The position numbers and the translations under genes are program-made. A DNA stretch of 32,501 nt from Candidatus Poribacteria bacterium. GTDB taxonomy: Bacteria > Poribacteria > WGA-4E > PCPOR2b. Location: NCBI GenBank assembly GCA_022826645.1, contig JAJDUM010000048.1, positions 1 to 32,501 on the forward strand, read 5' to 3'. The notes under the pieces were generated by a model that had not been told where the DNA came from, made no database searches, and was given only the letters and a program-made list of their open reading frames with translations. Positions within the stretch are counted from its first letter, which is position 1. Each line of letters opens with the position of its first letter. Of this stretch, positions 1 through 7,267 are shown in pieces.

Positions 1-239
1 GGGATAAGACCACTTGATGTTTGTAAGTAGGCATCGAAGACTCCATGGGGTGAAGGTGAATTGAATCTCAAAGAATAGATTGGAATCAAACGATAACACA
101 AATACATAATAAGTGCAAAAATTATTGGACAGTGTACTAGGTAGAAATAGGACTGCCTTCACCTTGCTGTTATTCTTAGCTTTTTGCGTATGGGAGGATG
201 CTCATTCTACGAGATGCGAAAGTCGTTTGGCAGCGATTC
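1..239. other. Left-edge intergenic region, no gene seen
   Basis: This stretch lies downstream of the RDD gene, which ends at 240. A short plus-strand frame opens with GTG at 113 and runs antisense into the RDD gene, but it has no Shine-Dalgarno sequence and resembles no family I know. I see no tRNA, strong hairpin or terminator here. Confidence 0.5.
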
Positions 240-707
240 CTAAAGAGTGCGGTCTCCCCCGTTGTCCGATAAATCTGCTGATTCTGATGCTGATTCCGCT
301 GTAGACTTGACAACTAGAGTCTTTGCCAACTTGTCGCCAAGTCTTTGCCGCTTTTCCCCGAAGATAAAGATCCAGTCAATGAACCCTAAAATCGCAATTA
401 AGAGATTGCGAAGAAAGGACTGTCCAAACGTGCAAGGCGATCCATTTCTCAAATCAATCACCTTTGTTTTCGCGATTCTTTTGCCGTAACTCTGCCCATT
501 TCGCAACCCGTCTTGAAATAGGTAATAAAGAAGGGACAAAATTATACCCATTACAGCGCCAACCTCTGCATGCCCAGCATACGCCGCCAGTACTACTACG
601 ACGATAATGATGAAGCAGTAAATTACTGCGTCTAAAAATTGTCCGTACCATCTTTCCCAAAGGGAGGCAAGTTCGTACCTTTTCTTAGCAACCTCAATCG
701 TACGCAT
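240..707 (-). CDS. RDD family membrane protein
   Basis: This is a small integral membrane protein of 155 residues, the usual size for a single RDD domain. It shows the family pattern: an Arg and Asp in the first membrane segment (RWYGQFLDAV), a glycine/lysine loop (NGQSYGKRIAKTKVID) and a C-terminal IDWIFIFGEKRQRLGDKLAKT block. Two hydrophobic segments are clear, one rich in Ile and Val and one around GAVMGIILSLLYYLF, with a third near LLIAILGFIDWIFIF. The tail is Ser/Glu/Asp rich. I chose the ATG at 707 because GGGGAAG lies six bases upstream. An in-frame ATG at 755 would add 16 residues but has a poor ribosome site and would run into the divergent promoter at 742-770. RDD proteins are often proposed to be transporters or ion exchangers; the role here is unknown. 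Confidence 0.85.
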   Translation of the reverse strand: MRTIEVAKKRYELASLWERWYGQFLDAVIYCFIIIVVVVLAAYAGHAEVGAVMGIILSLLYYLFQDGLRNGQSYGKRIAKTKVIDLRNGSPCTFGQSFLRNLLIAILGFIDWIFIFGEKRQRLGDKLAKTLVVKSTAESASESADLSDNGGDRTL

Positions 708-741
708 CTTGTTCTTCCCCAATCGTGGTCGTATTTTTCCG

Positions 742-770
742 TTGCTCTCCCACATAAACTCTTGTATAAT
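742..770 (+). promoter_or_regulatory. Sigma70-type promoter for the dehydrogenase at 829
   Basis: TTGCTC (742-747) and TATAAT (765-770) are separated by exactly 17 bases. The expected start near 777 gives a leader of about 50 bases before the ATG at 829. The promoter lies in the divergent gap between the RDD gene and the dehydrogenase. This is a consensus match only. Confidence 0.55.
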
Positions 771-828
771 CGTGATGGTTTGGACGTATTATAAGCCTTT
801 TCGCAAAATCACACAAGGGGAAAGAAAA

Positions 829-1881
829 ATGGCAAGAACGGGTAGAGCGGTTGTAGCACACGGACAGGATTTTGATGTTCGAGAATATCCTGTGCCGGAT
901 CCGGCACCGAACACGGTGCTGTTACGACAGGAGTTGGCAGGGATCTGCGGAACAGACCTGCACAACTGGCAGAACGGGTTCGATCGAGAGGTACTACTCG
1001 GTCATGAGAACGTCGGTGTCATTGATGCAATTGGTGAAGGCGTAAAAACAGACTACGTGGGAAATCCGATTCAGGAGGGAGACCGCGTTATCCTCGCACC
1101 GGGGACAAGTTATGGAGCTTACGGTTTCCAGTGGAATCCAGATGATGCGCCCCACTTTCGGGGTGGGTTCGCCGACTACATCTACCTCTCCTATCCAAAC
1201 ACCTGCTTCATCAAAACCAGCGCCTCTCCGGAGGCTGCTGTGATGACGGAACCGTTTACGGTGGGTGTACATGCAGTGATGCGCGGTAACGTGGAAATTG
1301 GTGATACCGTTGTGGTGCAGGGCGCAGGAGCGATCGGATTAGTCACGTTAATCTGTGCGAAGATCAGTGGTGCAGCGAAACTCATTGTCGTCGGTGGTCC
1401 TGCGAGACGATTGGAACTTGCCAAGCGGATGGGTGCGGATGTTACCATCGACATTGAGGCTGTCCCCTCTGCCGAGGAACGTACGGAGTTGGTCAGATCC
1501 GAGACACCGCGCGGAGAAGGAGCGGATGTCGTGTTTGAATGCGCGGGATTTTTGCCCGCTACCCCTGAAGGCTTGGGCTATGTGAAACAGAGCGGCACCT
1601 TCGTTGAGGTTGGGCATTTTGTGGATATGGGATCGATCGATTTCAATATCAATCAACTGCTGATGCGCAAGAATATCCGCCTCGAAGCGATCTGGGGCAG
1701 CCGACCCGAACACTTTGTGCGTGGATTGCCGATCCTTGAGAAGGAGGAATTCCCGTTTGCTGATATGGTAAGCCATGAGTTGCCGCTTTCCCGCGTCCGC
1801 GATGGGTTTGACGCACTCAACGGCACCTACCGACTCGAAGGCGATATGGTAATCAAGATTGCTGTGAGTGCTGCAGAATAA
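829..1881 (+). CDS. Medium-chain (zinc-type) alcohol dehydrogenase family protein
   Basis: This is a 350-residue NAD(P)-dependent oxidoreductase of the MDR superfamily. The catalytic zinc site is visible as GICGTD (Cys40), GHEN (His59, Glu60) and TEP (Glu141), followed by a Rossmann motif GAGAIG at 165-170. The structural zinc lobe is missing: the four closely spaced cysteines expected around residues 85-105 are replaced by an aromatic, proline-rich loop. The start at 829 is chosen over the longer frame beginning at 709 because AAGGGGAAAG precedes it closely, homology begins there, and the longer form would span the promoter. The substrate cannot be read from the sequence; relatives act on sugar alcohols, threonine or small alcohols. 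It appears monocistronic, with 143 bases of repeat-containing DNA downstream. Confidence 0.9.
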   Translation: MARTGRAVVAHGQDFDVREYPVPDPAPNTVLLRQELAGICGTDLHNWQNGFDREVLLGHENVGVIDAIGEGVKTDYVGNPIQEGDRVILAPGTSYGAYGFQWNPDDAPHFRGGFADYIYLSYPNTCFIKTSASPEAAVMTEPFTVGVHAVMRGNVEIGDTVVVQGAGAIGLVTLICAKISGAAKLIVVGGPARRLELAKRMGADVTIDIEAVPSAEERTELVRSETPRGEGADVVFECAGFLPATPEGLGYVKQSGTFVEVGHFVDMGSIDFNINQLLMRKNIRLEAIWGSRPEHFVRGLPILEKEEFPFADMVSHELPLSRVRDGFDALNGTYRLEGDMVIKIAVSAAE

Positions 1882-1899
1882 TCTATGTATGTCTAATTG

Positions 1900-1927
1900 T
1901 GTGAAGCGTGAAACGTAAAACGTGAAG
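1900..1927 (+). repeat. Four-unit CGTGAAA heptamer repeat (copy 1)
   Basis: Four tandem heptamers read TGTGAAG, CGTGAAA, CGTAAAA, CGTGAAG. An inverted relative occurs at 3202-3229 and a two-unit version at 14231-14244. The copy lies between the dehydrogenase and the PorV-like gene. Function unknown. Confidence 0.7.
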
Positions 1928-2024
1928 TGCACTATTTTTCACATCTTGAGTTTCACATACAAATCTGTGATGAGGTAATACGACACGGTTTAGATTTTAG
2001 GTATGTCCAATATCATAGGCTTTT

Positions 2025-3083
2025 ATGCGTGAAAAAGGTCCCGTTGTCTTTTTGTTCGCTGTTGCTCTAGGTTTCGCCGCTGTGTCGAAGGGCGCGATCG
2101 CAGAAGAGGGCAGCCACGCAGCAGAATTTCTCAGTCACGGTGTCGGCGCACGTGCATTGGGCATGGGAAGTAGCTTTGTATCTATCGCGGACGATGCAAC
2201 GGCAGTGTATTGGAATCCCGCCGGACTTGTTCAGATTCCAAGGCGCGCTTTTGCCACGATGTATTCCGATTCCTTCAGCACAGGGCAGGGCAGCTTTCTT
2301 AGTAAGGGATTGGTCGCGTATAGTTTTGCCAGTTATGTCCAAGGGGTCGAAGGCATTGGGAGCGTGGGGGTCAGCTGGATTCGGCTCGGTGTGGATGATA
2401 TCCCACATACCACGTTCGTGGATATCAACGGCAATGGGCGTTTGGGGGACTTTCTCGATAAGGATGGCGATGGGGTTAAGGACCCCGGTGAACTATACAT
2501 CGATCGTCCCGAAGTAGCGGGATATTTCAGCAATGCAGACAACGCGCTGCTAATCTCCTACGCGCGTCAGGTTCACTCTCGTCTCTCGGTCGGCGGAAAC
2601 CTAAAATTACTCAGGCAATCACTCTTTGAAAACAGCGGGAACGGGTTCGGACTGGATCTTGGGCTGATGCTTCAGCCGGTTGATGGGCTTTATGTCGGTG
2701 CTATATTGGTGGATGCGACCGGCACGCAAATCCGCTGGGATACCCCTGACGAACCGGTATTCACCCGCGATCGTCGGTTTCGGTTCGGTTTGTCTTACCG
2801 CATCTCACTCCCGGTGATTGGTAAGGCAACGTTTGGTGTCGACTTGGAAACAGATCGGAAAGATTTGCAAACAACTGGAGCCCATGAAAGGGTTGTCCGT
2901 GTTGGTGGTGAGTATTGGCTATTTGACGCGGTTGCGCTCCGGATGGGCGCAGAGGGGAGTAAACTCGCGGCTGGCGCTGGCATACGCCTCCGTTTTGGCG
3001 AAGTTGCGCTTTTCGCAGATTACGCCTTCAACGCACATGACCTCGGAAATTCGCAACGGGTTTCGATCTCTGGACTGTTTTAA
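2025..3083 (+). CDS. PorV/PorQ family outer-membrane beta-barrel protein
   Basis: This is a 352-residue exported protein. Residues 1-26 form a signal peptide: Arg and Lys at the N-terminus, a hydrophobic core VVFLFAVALGFAAV, and a likely cut after AIA. The mature N-terminus carries the family signature GARALGMGSSFVSIADDATA (41-60) followed by WNPAGL. The rest alternates polar and hydrophobic residues as in a beta-barrel, and the protein ends in Phe (ISGLF), the usual C-terminal barrel-insertion signal. Residues 133-156 hold an acidic insert with DINGNG and DKDGDGVKDPGE, which resembles EF-hand or dockerin calcium loops. In Bacteroidetes such proteins act with type IX secretion or as FadL-like channels; no secretion genes are adjacent, so the role is open. 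ATG 2025 has only a weak ribosome site. Confidence 0.85.
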   Translation: MREKGPVVFLFAVALGFAAVSKGAIAEEGSHAAEFLSHGVGARALGMGSSFVSIADDATAVYWNPAGLVQIPRRAFATMYSDSFSTGQGSFLSKGLVAYSFASYVQGVEGIGSVGVSWIRLGVDDIPHTTFVDINGNGRLGDFLDKDGDGVKDPGELYIDRPEVAGYFSNADNALLISYARQVHSRLSVGGNLKLLRQSLFENSGNGFGLDLGLMLQPVDGLYVGAILVDATGTQIRWDTPDEPVFTRDRRFRFGLSYRISLPVIGKATFGVDLETDRKDLQTTGAHERVVRVGGEYWLFDAVALRMGAEGSKLAAGAGIRLRFGEVALFADYAFNAHDLGNSQRVSISGLF

Positions 3084-3131
3084 CTCAAGTTGCTGGGCAA
3101 TGTTGACATTTACGTGAGACGTGCCTGTAAT

Positions 3132-3184
3132 CGTAGGGGCGAGGTTCCCTCGCCCAACGTGGGTTGGGAAACCCAACCCCTACG
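3132..3184. repeat. Cloverleaf-like palindromic repeat (REP/MITE-like)
   Basis: An outer stem CGTAGGGG (3132-3139) pairs with CCCCTACG (3177-3184). Inside are two perfect hairpins: GGGCGAGG (3137-3144) with CCTCGCCC (3148-3155), and GGGTTGGG (3161-3168) with CCCAACCC (3172-3179). The inner hairpins share a few bases with the outer stem, so the forms are alternatives. This resembles dispersed palindromic elements I recall from many environmental bacterial genomes. It lies between the convergent PorV-like gene and metG and could act as a bidirectional terminator, although there is no T-tract. Confidence 0.8.
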
Positions 3185-3201
3185 AAGAACAACGAGGCGG
3201 T

Positions 3202-3229
3202 TTTCACGTTTCACGCATCACGTTTCACT
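3202..3229 (-). repeat. Four-unit CGTGAAA heptamer repeat (copy 2, inverted)
   Basis: Four tandem heptamers on the plus strand read TTTCACG, TTTCACG, CATCACG, TTTCACT, which is CGTGAAA-type on the minus strand. Together with 1900-1927 they make a 28-base inverted pair (about 22 of 28 matching) bracketing the PorV-like gene. The repeat ends two bases before the metG stop codon. Confidence 0.7.
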
Positions 3230-3231
3230 AG

Positions 3232-5142
3232 TTATCGAACTTGTGCGCCCGGCGGCATCTGCTTCTCAAGGGTTACTATCGCTAACTCTTTCCCACCTTC
3301 GGCTGCAAGCAGCATCCCCTGTGATTCAATACCCCTTATCTTGGCAGGTTGCAAATTGGCGACCAGAATAATCTGTTTTCCGATGAGATCTTCGGGGGCG
3401 TAATGCTCCGCAATGCCGGCAACAACTTGACGCTTTTCACTGCCCAAATCGACCTGTAGCTTAAGGATGCGATCCGCGTCGGGGATACGTTCGGCAGCGA
3501 TGACCGCCGCGACACGCAGATCGAGTTCCTGAAATTGATCGAAGGAGATTAGGTTGTCATCGGCGGGCTGCTCCGTCGGGGCGGGTTTCTGTTTGTTCTC
3601 CTGCTTCGATTTCTTGGTATCCTTCCTTGGAAAGATGGGTTCGGGTTTGCCGAGCGAAAGCCCCGACGGTAAGCCTCCCCACTCGGTGAGGGTATCCAAT
3701 CCTTCGTCATTGAAACTCTCATCGAGTCCAAGTTGCTGACGGATGCGATTGGCGGTGTCGGGCATGAAGGGCGAAGTGAGGACAGCAACAATCCGCAGGG
3801 CTTCCATGCTATTATAGAGGATGGTTCCCATACGTCCTTTTGTTTCTTCCGACTTTGCCAGCGTCCAAACCTGTGTTTGCTGAATATAGCGGTTAATCCG
3901 GCGCACGAATTCCCAAATGGTTTCCAACGCCATATCGAAGACCAGATCGCCCATCAGGGCATCGACCTTGTCGATTGTCTCCCGCGCCATCCCTCGAATC
4001 TCGTCATCAAATTCTCCGGCGGTCGTCGGCTCCGGTATGCCACCGAAGTTTTTGGATACGAGACCGAGCGTCCGGTTGAGCAGGTTACCAAGATCGTTTG
4101 CAAGATCTGCATTATAGCGGGCATCAAGGCGGCTTGGTCGGTAATCTCCATCGTTTCCGAAACTGAACTCGCGTAACAGGTAGTACCGGAACGCATCCAA
4201 TCCATACTTCCCGATGTCGGTATCCATATCAATGAAGATACCGAGCGTTTTGCTCAATGCCTCGCCATCTTTTGTCAGGAAACCGTGTGCGACGACTTTT
4301 TTGGGGACGGGCAGTTTTACTGCCATTAGCATCGCGGGCCATATAATCGCGTGAAAACGAGCGATGTCCTTCGCCATCAGGTGGACGTTTGCGGGCCAAA
4401 ATTTGTTAAACCTTGCCCCATCTTCAGCGTAGTCGAGGGCGGTAACATAGTTGCTCAACGCCTCGATCCATACATAGGAGATGTGTTCTGGGTCGAACGG
4501 CAAGGGGATACCCCACGATACGGAGGAGCGTGAAATACTGACATCTTCCAGCCCTGACTCTAAGACGTTCAACATCTCGTTACGACGGCTTTCGGGTTGA
4601 ATGAATTCCGGGTTTTCGTGGATGTGTTTGATCAGCGGATCTTGGTACTTTGAAAGCGCGAAGAAGTAGTTATCTTCCTCGACCCATTCTAAGGGTAGAT
4701 TGTGGATTGGACAGATTTTATCCTCGGTCTGCTCCTTCTCGGTGAAGAAGCGTTCGCACGGACGACAGTAGTACCCGTTGTATTTGCCCTTATATATGTC
4801 CCCTGTCTCATAAAGCGTGTTGAGGAGTTTTCTTACGCCGCTCTTGTGCAGCTCGCTCGTTGTGCGCAGGAAGATGTCATAAGATACATTCAACCTTTCC
4901 CAAAGCGTCGTGAAGGTTGGGGCGATCTGATCGCAGTAAGCCTGCGGAGAGATGTTTTTCTGGTCAGCGATTTTCTGGATATTCTCCCCATGCTCATCCA
5001 CGCCGGTTAGAAAAAGAACGTCGTCCCCTTTGAGACGATGGTATCTTGCCATCACGTCAGCGGCGATTGTTGTGTACGCATGTCCGGCGTGCGGCTCGGC
5101 GTTGGTGTAGTATATTGGTGTTGTGATGTAGAATGTACTCAT
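3232..5142 (-). CDS. metG: Methionine--tRNA ligase
   Basis: This cytoplasmic enzyme charges tRNA-Met with methionine using ATP. It has 636 residues, within the range for forms carrying the C-terminal tRNA-binding domain. The class I HIGH motif appears as HAGH (18-21), and the KMSKS loop is the divergent ALSKT (295-299). A zinc knuckle is visible as Cys126, Cys129, Cys144 and His147. A Lys/Pro-rich linker leads to a C-terminal EMAP-like tRNA-binding domain (about 533-636; FDQFQELDLRVA). The ATG at 5142 follows AAAGGAA at nine bases. It is the last gene of a minus-strand cluster, 14 bases after the upstream nuclease-like gene, so co-transcription is likely. It ends next to the repeat block at 3132-3229. 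Confidence 0.96.
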   Translation of the reverse strand: MSTFYITTPIYYTNAEPHAGHAYTTIAADVMARYHRLKGDDVLFLTGVDEHGENIQKIADQKNISPQAYCDQIAPTFTTLWERLNVSYDIFLRTTSELHKSGVRKLLNTLYETGDIYKGKYNGYYCRPCERFFTEKEQTEDKICPIHNLPLEWVEEDNYFFALSKYQDPLIKHIHENPEFIQPESRRNEMLNVLESGLEDVSISRSSVSWGIPLPFDPEHISYVWIEALSNYVTALDYAEDGARFNKFWPANVHLMAKDIARFHAIIWPAMLMAVKLPVPKKVVAHGFLTKDGEALSKTLGIFIDMDTDIGKYGLDAFRYYLLREFSFGNDGDYRPSRLDARYNADLANDLGNLLNRTLGLVSKNFGGIPEPTTAGEFDDEIRGMARETIDKVDALMGDLVFDMALETIWEFVRRINRYIQQTQVWTLAKSEETKGRMGTILYNSMEALRIVAVLTSPFMPDTANRIRQQLGLDESFNDEGLDTLTEWGGLPSGLSLGKPEPIFPRKDTKKSKQENKQKPAPTEQPADDNLISFDQFQELDLRVAAVIAAERIPDADRILKLQVDLGSEKRQVVAGIAEHYAPEDLIGKQIILVANLQPAKIRGIESQGMLLAAEGGKELAIVTLEKQMPPGAQVR

Positions 5143-5156
5143 GATCTTGTGTTCCT

Positions 5157-6182
5157 TTATGACTTACTGCGTTTGGCTTTTTCGGTTGGCTTATAAAACA
5201 CTCGAATCTGGCTTGGATTTATTTGACGTTGCTTTTCAGGTTGTTTCAGGAGCTGCCTTAATTTTTGCCATTGTGCTATGGTATTTACGTAGCCGCGCTG
5301 CAAAATAAGACCATTCGACAGTGTTTGCGGGCTTCTGAATCGGTTACCATTAGGATTTACCGCTTCGCTACCGATGAAGGTATACGTCTCTGTGCCGATT
5401 GGACAGTCACTGGCACTCAGTATTTCCTCATCAGCGAGCCAAACAACGACGTTATGAATAGCAGCTGTCCAACTCGTAACAGTTTTTCCAGGGCTATCGC
5501 CTATTTTCAATTCGGTTGGCTTAGTACGCTGCGGATACAGTTCCGATTCAAAGGAACACCAGTTGTCGGAATCTTCTGGAGAGTTGTCGGGCTGCTGCCG
5601 TTTTTGCTGTTCATTGGTAGCCCTATTTGTTTCTGATTGACTATTACCAACCCCTGAGCCGAGAAACAGATTGCTTACAGACGAGTAACCGACTTCAGAA
5701 GTGAACCATTGTTGCCATAAAGTGAGACTGTACAGAATTAACTGCTCTGGCACGTCATTTTCAATGTCAAATTCAACCTTCGGTTTCATTTTATCTGGAT
5801 TTCTGCCTTGATCTAAGTCGTAAAGCATCCATTTCGCACCATCGGTAAGGACGCATTGAGATGCATCAGCATAATCCGCATACTCTTTGGCTTGACGTCG
5901 TTCGGTGGAGCTCATAACGGTTCCAAGTCTTTTTGCCTCAACAATAGCAACTTTTGATTCGTCGTTCTTCAACACATAGTCAGCCCGTTCTTGTACGGAT
6001 TGTGAAGTCCTGAACTCAATCTCTACACAATCGAAGTCCTCCACATTCCATCCCAGCATTCGCAATAACGGATCGATTAGCAGAACCCGAGTCCTGTACT
6101 CGGATTCTCGAAGATAATCGCCGTGCTCGTTTATTCGCTGTTTCAATTCTTCAAAAAGTTCCATCGCTTTGATCAAATCCAT
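5157..6182 (-). CDS. Restriction-endonuclease-like protein (HsdR N-terminal type fold), paralog 1
   Basis: This 341-residue protein is paralogous to the gene at 6290-7225. The N-terminal domain (about 1-125) resembles the type I restriction HsdR N-terminal nuclease module: a helix with YRTRVLLIDPLLRMLGW, Asp68 in RADYVL and the Glu82-Ala-Lys84 triad in VEAKRLG, a complete PD-(D/E)XK set. LTDGAKWMLYDL follows. A Gln/Ser/Asn-rich linker (about 175-208) leads to a C-terminal domain of about 130 residues that I cannot name. Both paralogs share its key features: KIG, IHxxVVWL, CPI, a Gly- and Pro-containing loop and GxILxRG. No helicase, methylase or specificity subunit is adjacent. The ATG at 6182 follows GAGAGGA at five bases. 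Nuclease activity is inferred from motif only; the role could be defence or repair. Confidence 0.75.
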   Translation of the reverse strand: MDLIKAMELFEELKQRINEHGDYLRESEYRTRVLLIDPLLRMLGWNVEDFDCVEIEFRTSQSVQERADYVLKNDESKVAIVEAKRLGTVMSSTERRQAKEYADYADASQCVLTDGAKWMLYDLDQGRNPDKMKPKVEFDIENDVPEQLILYSLTLWQQWFTSEVGYSSVSNLFLGSGVGNSQSETNRATNEQQKRQQPDNSPEDSDNWCSFESELYPQRTKPTELKIGDSPGKTVTSWTAAIHNVVVWLADEEILSASDCPIGTETYTFIGSEAVNPNGNRFRSPQTLSNGLILQRGYVNTIAQWQKLRQLLKQPEKQRQINPSQIRVFYKPTEKAKRSKS

Positions 6183-6195
6183 GGCTATCCTCTCA

Positions 6196-6251
6196 CAAAA
6201 TTGCTACAGTTTACGTAGCAACTTCAAAGCCAAAGTCGTGTTGACATTCTC
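6196..6251 (-). pseudogene. Decayed duplicate of the holB 3' end
   Basis: On the minus strand this gap encodes ENVNTTLALKLLRKL and a TAG stop at 6204-6206. The true holB terminus reads RNVNATLALEVLALKLLRKP and TAG. The copy lacks exactly five codons (EVLAL) in frame. The nucleotides align over 7260-7330 with 43 of 56 positions identical outside that 15-base gap, and the match continues past the stop codon (TAGCAATTTTG in both). In each case a nuclease-like gene starts shortly after the stop: 42 bases after holB, 21 bases after the remnant. This is direct sequence evidence that the segment holB-end plus nuclease gene exists twice. Confidence 0.88.
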
Positions 6252-6289
6252 TACATTCATTCAATCCAAATTGGACAGATTGCCTTCAT

Positions 6290-7225
6290 TTAGCGACTGG
6301 TTTTTCCTGTTGGTTGATAAAACACTTGGATTGCGCCTGTATCCACTTGAAGTTGATCTAACATCTTCCGTAATCCGCTCCACTGTTCCTCAGTCGTTAG
6401 TCCGCGATGCAAAATAAAGCCTTTTGGCAGTTGGCGTGGGTTTTTGAACGGTGTGCCATCACGGTTCATTGCTTCAGGACTAACAAAGGTCCACTTTCCT
6501 GTCTCGATTGGGCAGTGGTTGTCATTCAACTTCTCCTCGTTAACGAGCCAAACAACGATTTCATGAATAACATCCCTCCAATAATTAACCTCCACGTCAA
6601 CGTAATTGCCTATCTTCAACCGGCTTGGCTTGGTATATTGCGGATACCATTTGCCCGAGTCGAAGGAATACCAGTTGCGTCCTAATGGTTTAGGCAGCTT
6701 CGGTGACTTATCGCGCTTAGGCGCACGCTTTGGTGGCTTAAAGTCTGGTTTCTTAGAGGTGAGATTTGGCTTCCTCATTGCCAATGCCTGCTTCGCATTC
6801 TTATGGGCAGACTGTTGAGACAATTCCAACTTCATTAGCAGACGCTCTTCCAATGTGGCTTGCTCGAAGACCTTGTACATCTCCCACTTATTACCGTCGG
6901 TAAGAATCATGTAAGGAAAGCCACCCACATTCGCATAGTTGAGTACCTGCATAATTCGATCACCTAAATCGGTCCCCAGTCTTTTTGCTTCAATCACAGC
7001 AAGCGGTTTACCCTTGGGCATCAGAGCATAATCTGCCCATTCCTTCTTCACCTGATATTCAAGCTGAACTATACTCGGATTTGACACGTCCCAACCTAAC
7101 TTCCGCAGCAACGGATCGATTAGCACCTGCCGAGTGCGGGTTTCATTTCCAGCCAAATATCCACGATGCGCCTCAATCGTTTTCTGTAATTTCTCAATAA
7201 CACGTTGTAAGCTATCTAACGCCAC
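6290..7225 (-). CDS. Restriction-endonuclease-like protein (HsdR N-terminal type fold), paralog 2
   Basis: This 311-residue protein follows holB in the operon direction. Its N-terminal nuclease-like domain carries TRTRQVLIDPLLRKLGW (29-45), Asp65 (WADYAL) and Glu79-Ala-Lys81 (VIEAKRLG), then LTDGNKWEMY. The linker (about 143-182) is very rich in Lys and Pro, unlike the polar linker of paralog 1, and may contact nucleic acid. The C-terminal domain (about 184-304) matches paralog 1: KIG, IHEIVVWLVNEE, CPIE, SPEAMN, GFILHRG. The start is a GTG at 7225 with AAGAGGAG six bases upstream. The two proteins are clearly homologous along their whole length but well diverged. I do not recognise the two-domain family by name; a stand-alone DNA-cleaving or DNA-binding role is an inference. 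Confidence 0.75.
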   Translation of the reverse strand: MALDSLQRVIEKLQKTIEAHRGYLAGNETRTRQVLIDPLLRKLGWDVSNPSIVQLEYQVKKEWADYALMPKGKPLAVIEAKRLGTDLGDRIMQVLNYANVGGFPYMILTDGNKWEMYKVFEQATLEERLLMKLELSQQSAHKNAKQALAMRKPNLTSKKPDFKPPKRAPKRDKSPKLPKPLGRNWYSFDSGKWYPQYTKPSRLKIGNYVDVEVNYWRDVIHEIVVWLVNEEKLNDNHCPIETGKWTFVSPEAMNRDGTPFKNPRQLPKGFILHRGLTTEEQWSGLRKMLDQLQVDTGAIQVFYQPTGKTSR

Positions 7226-7267
7226 GACTAACTCCTCTTAGTCTATGAACTTTAACATTCAAAATTG

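Noticed and set aside
113..304. 63-codon plus-strand frame with a hydrophobic start
   Set aside because: It begins with GTG without a ribosome site, overlaps the RDD gene antisense and resembles no known family.
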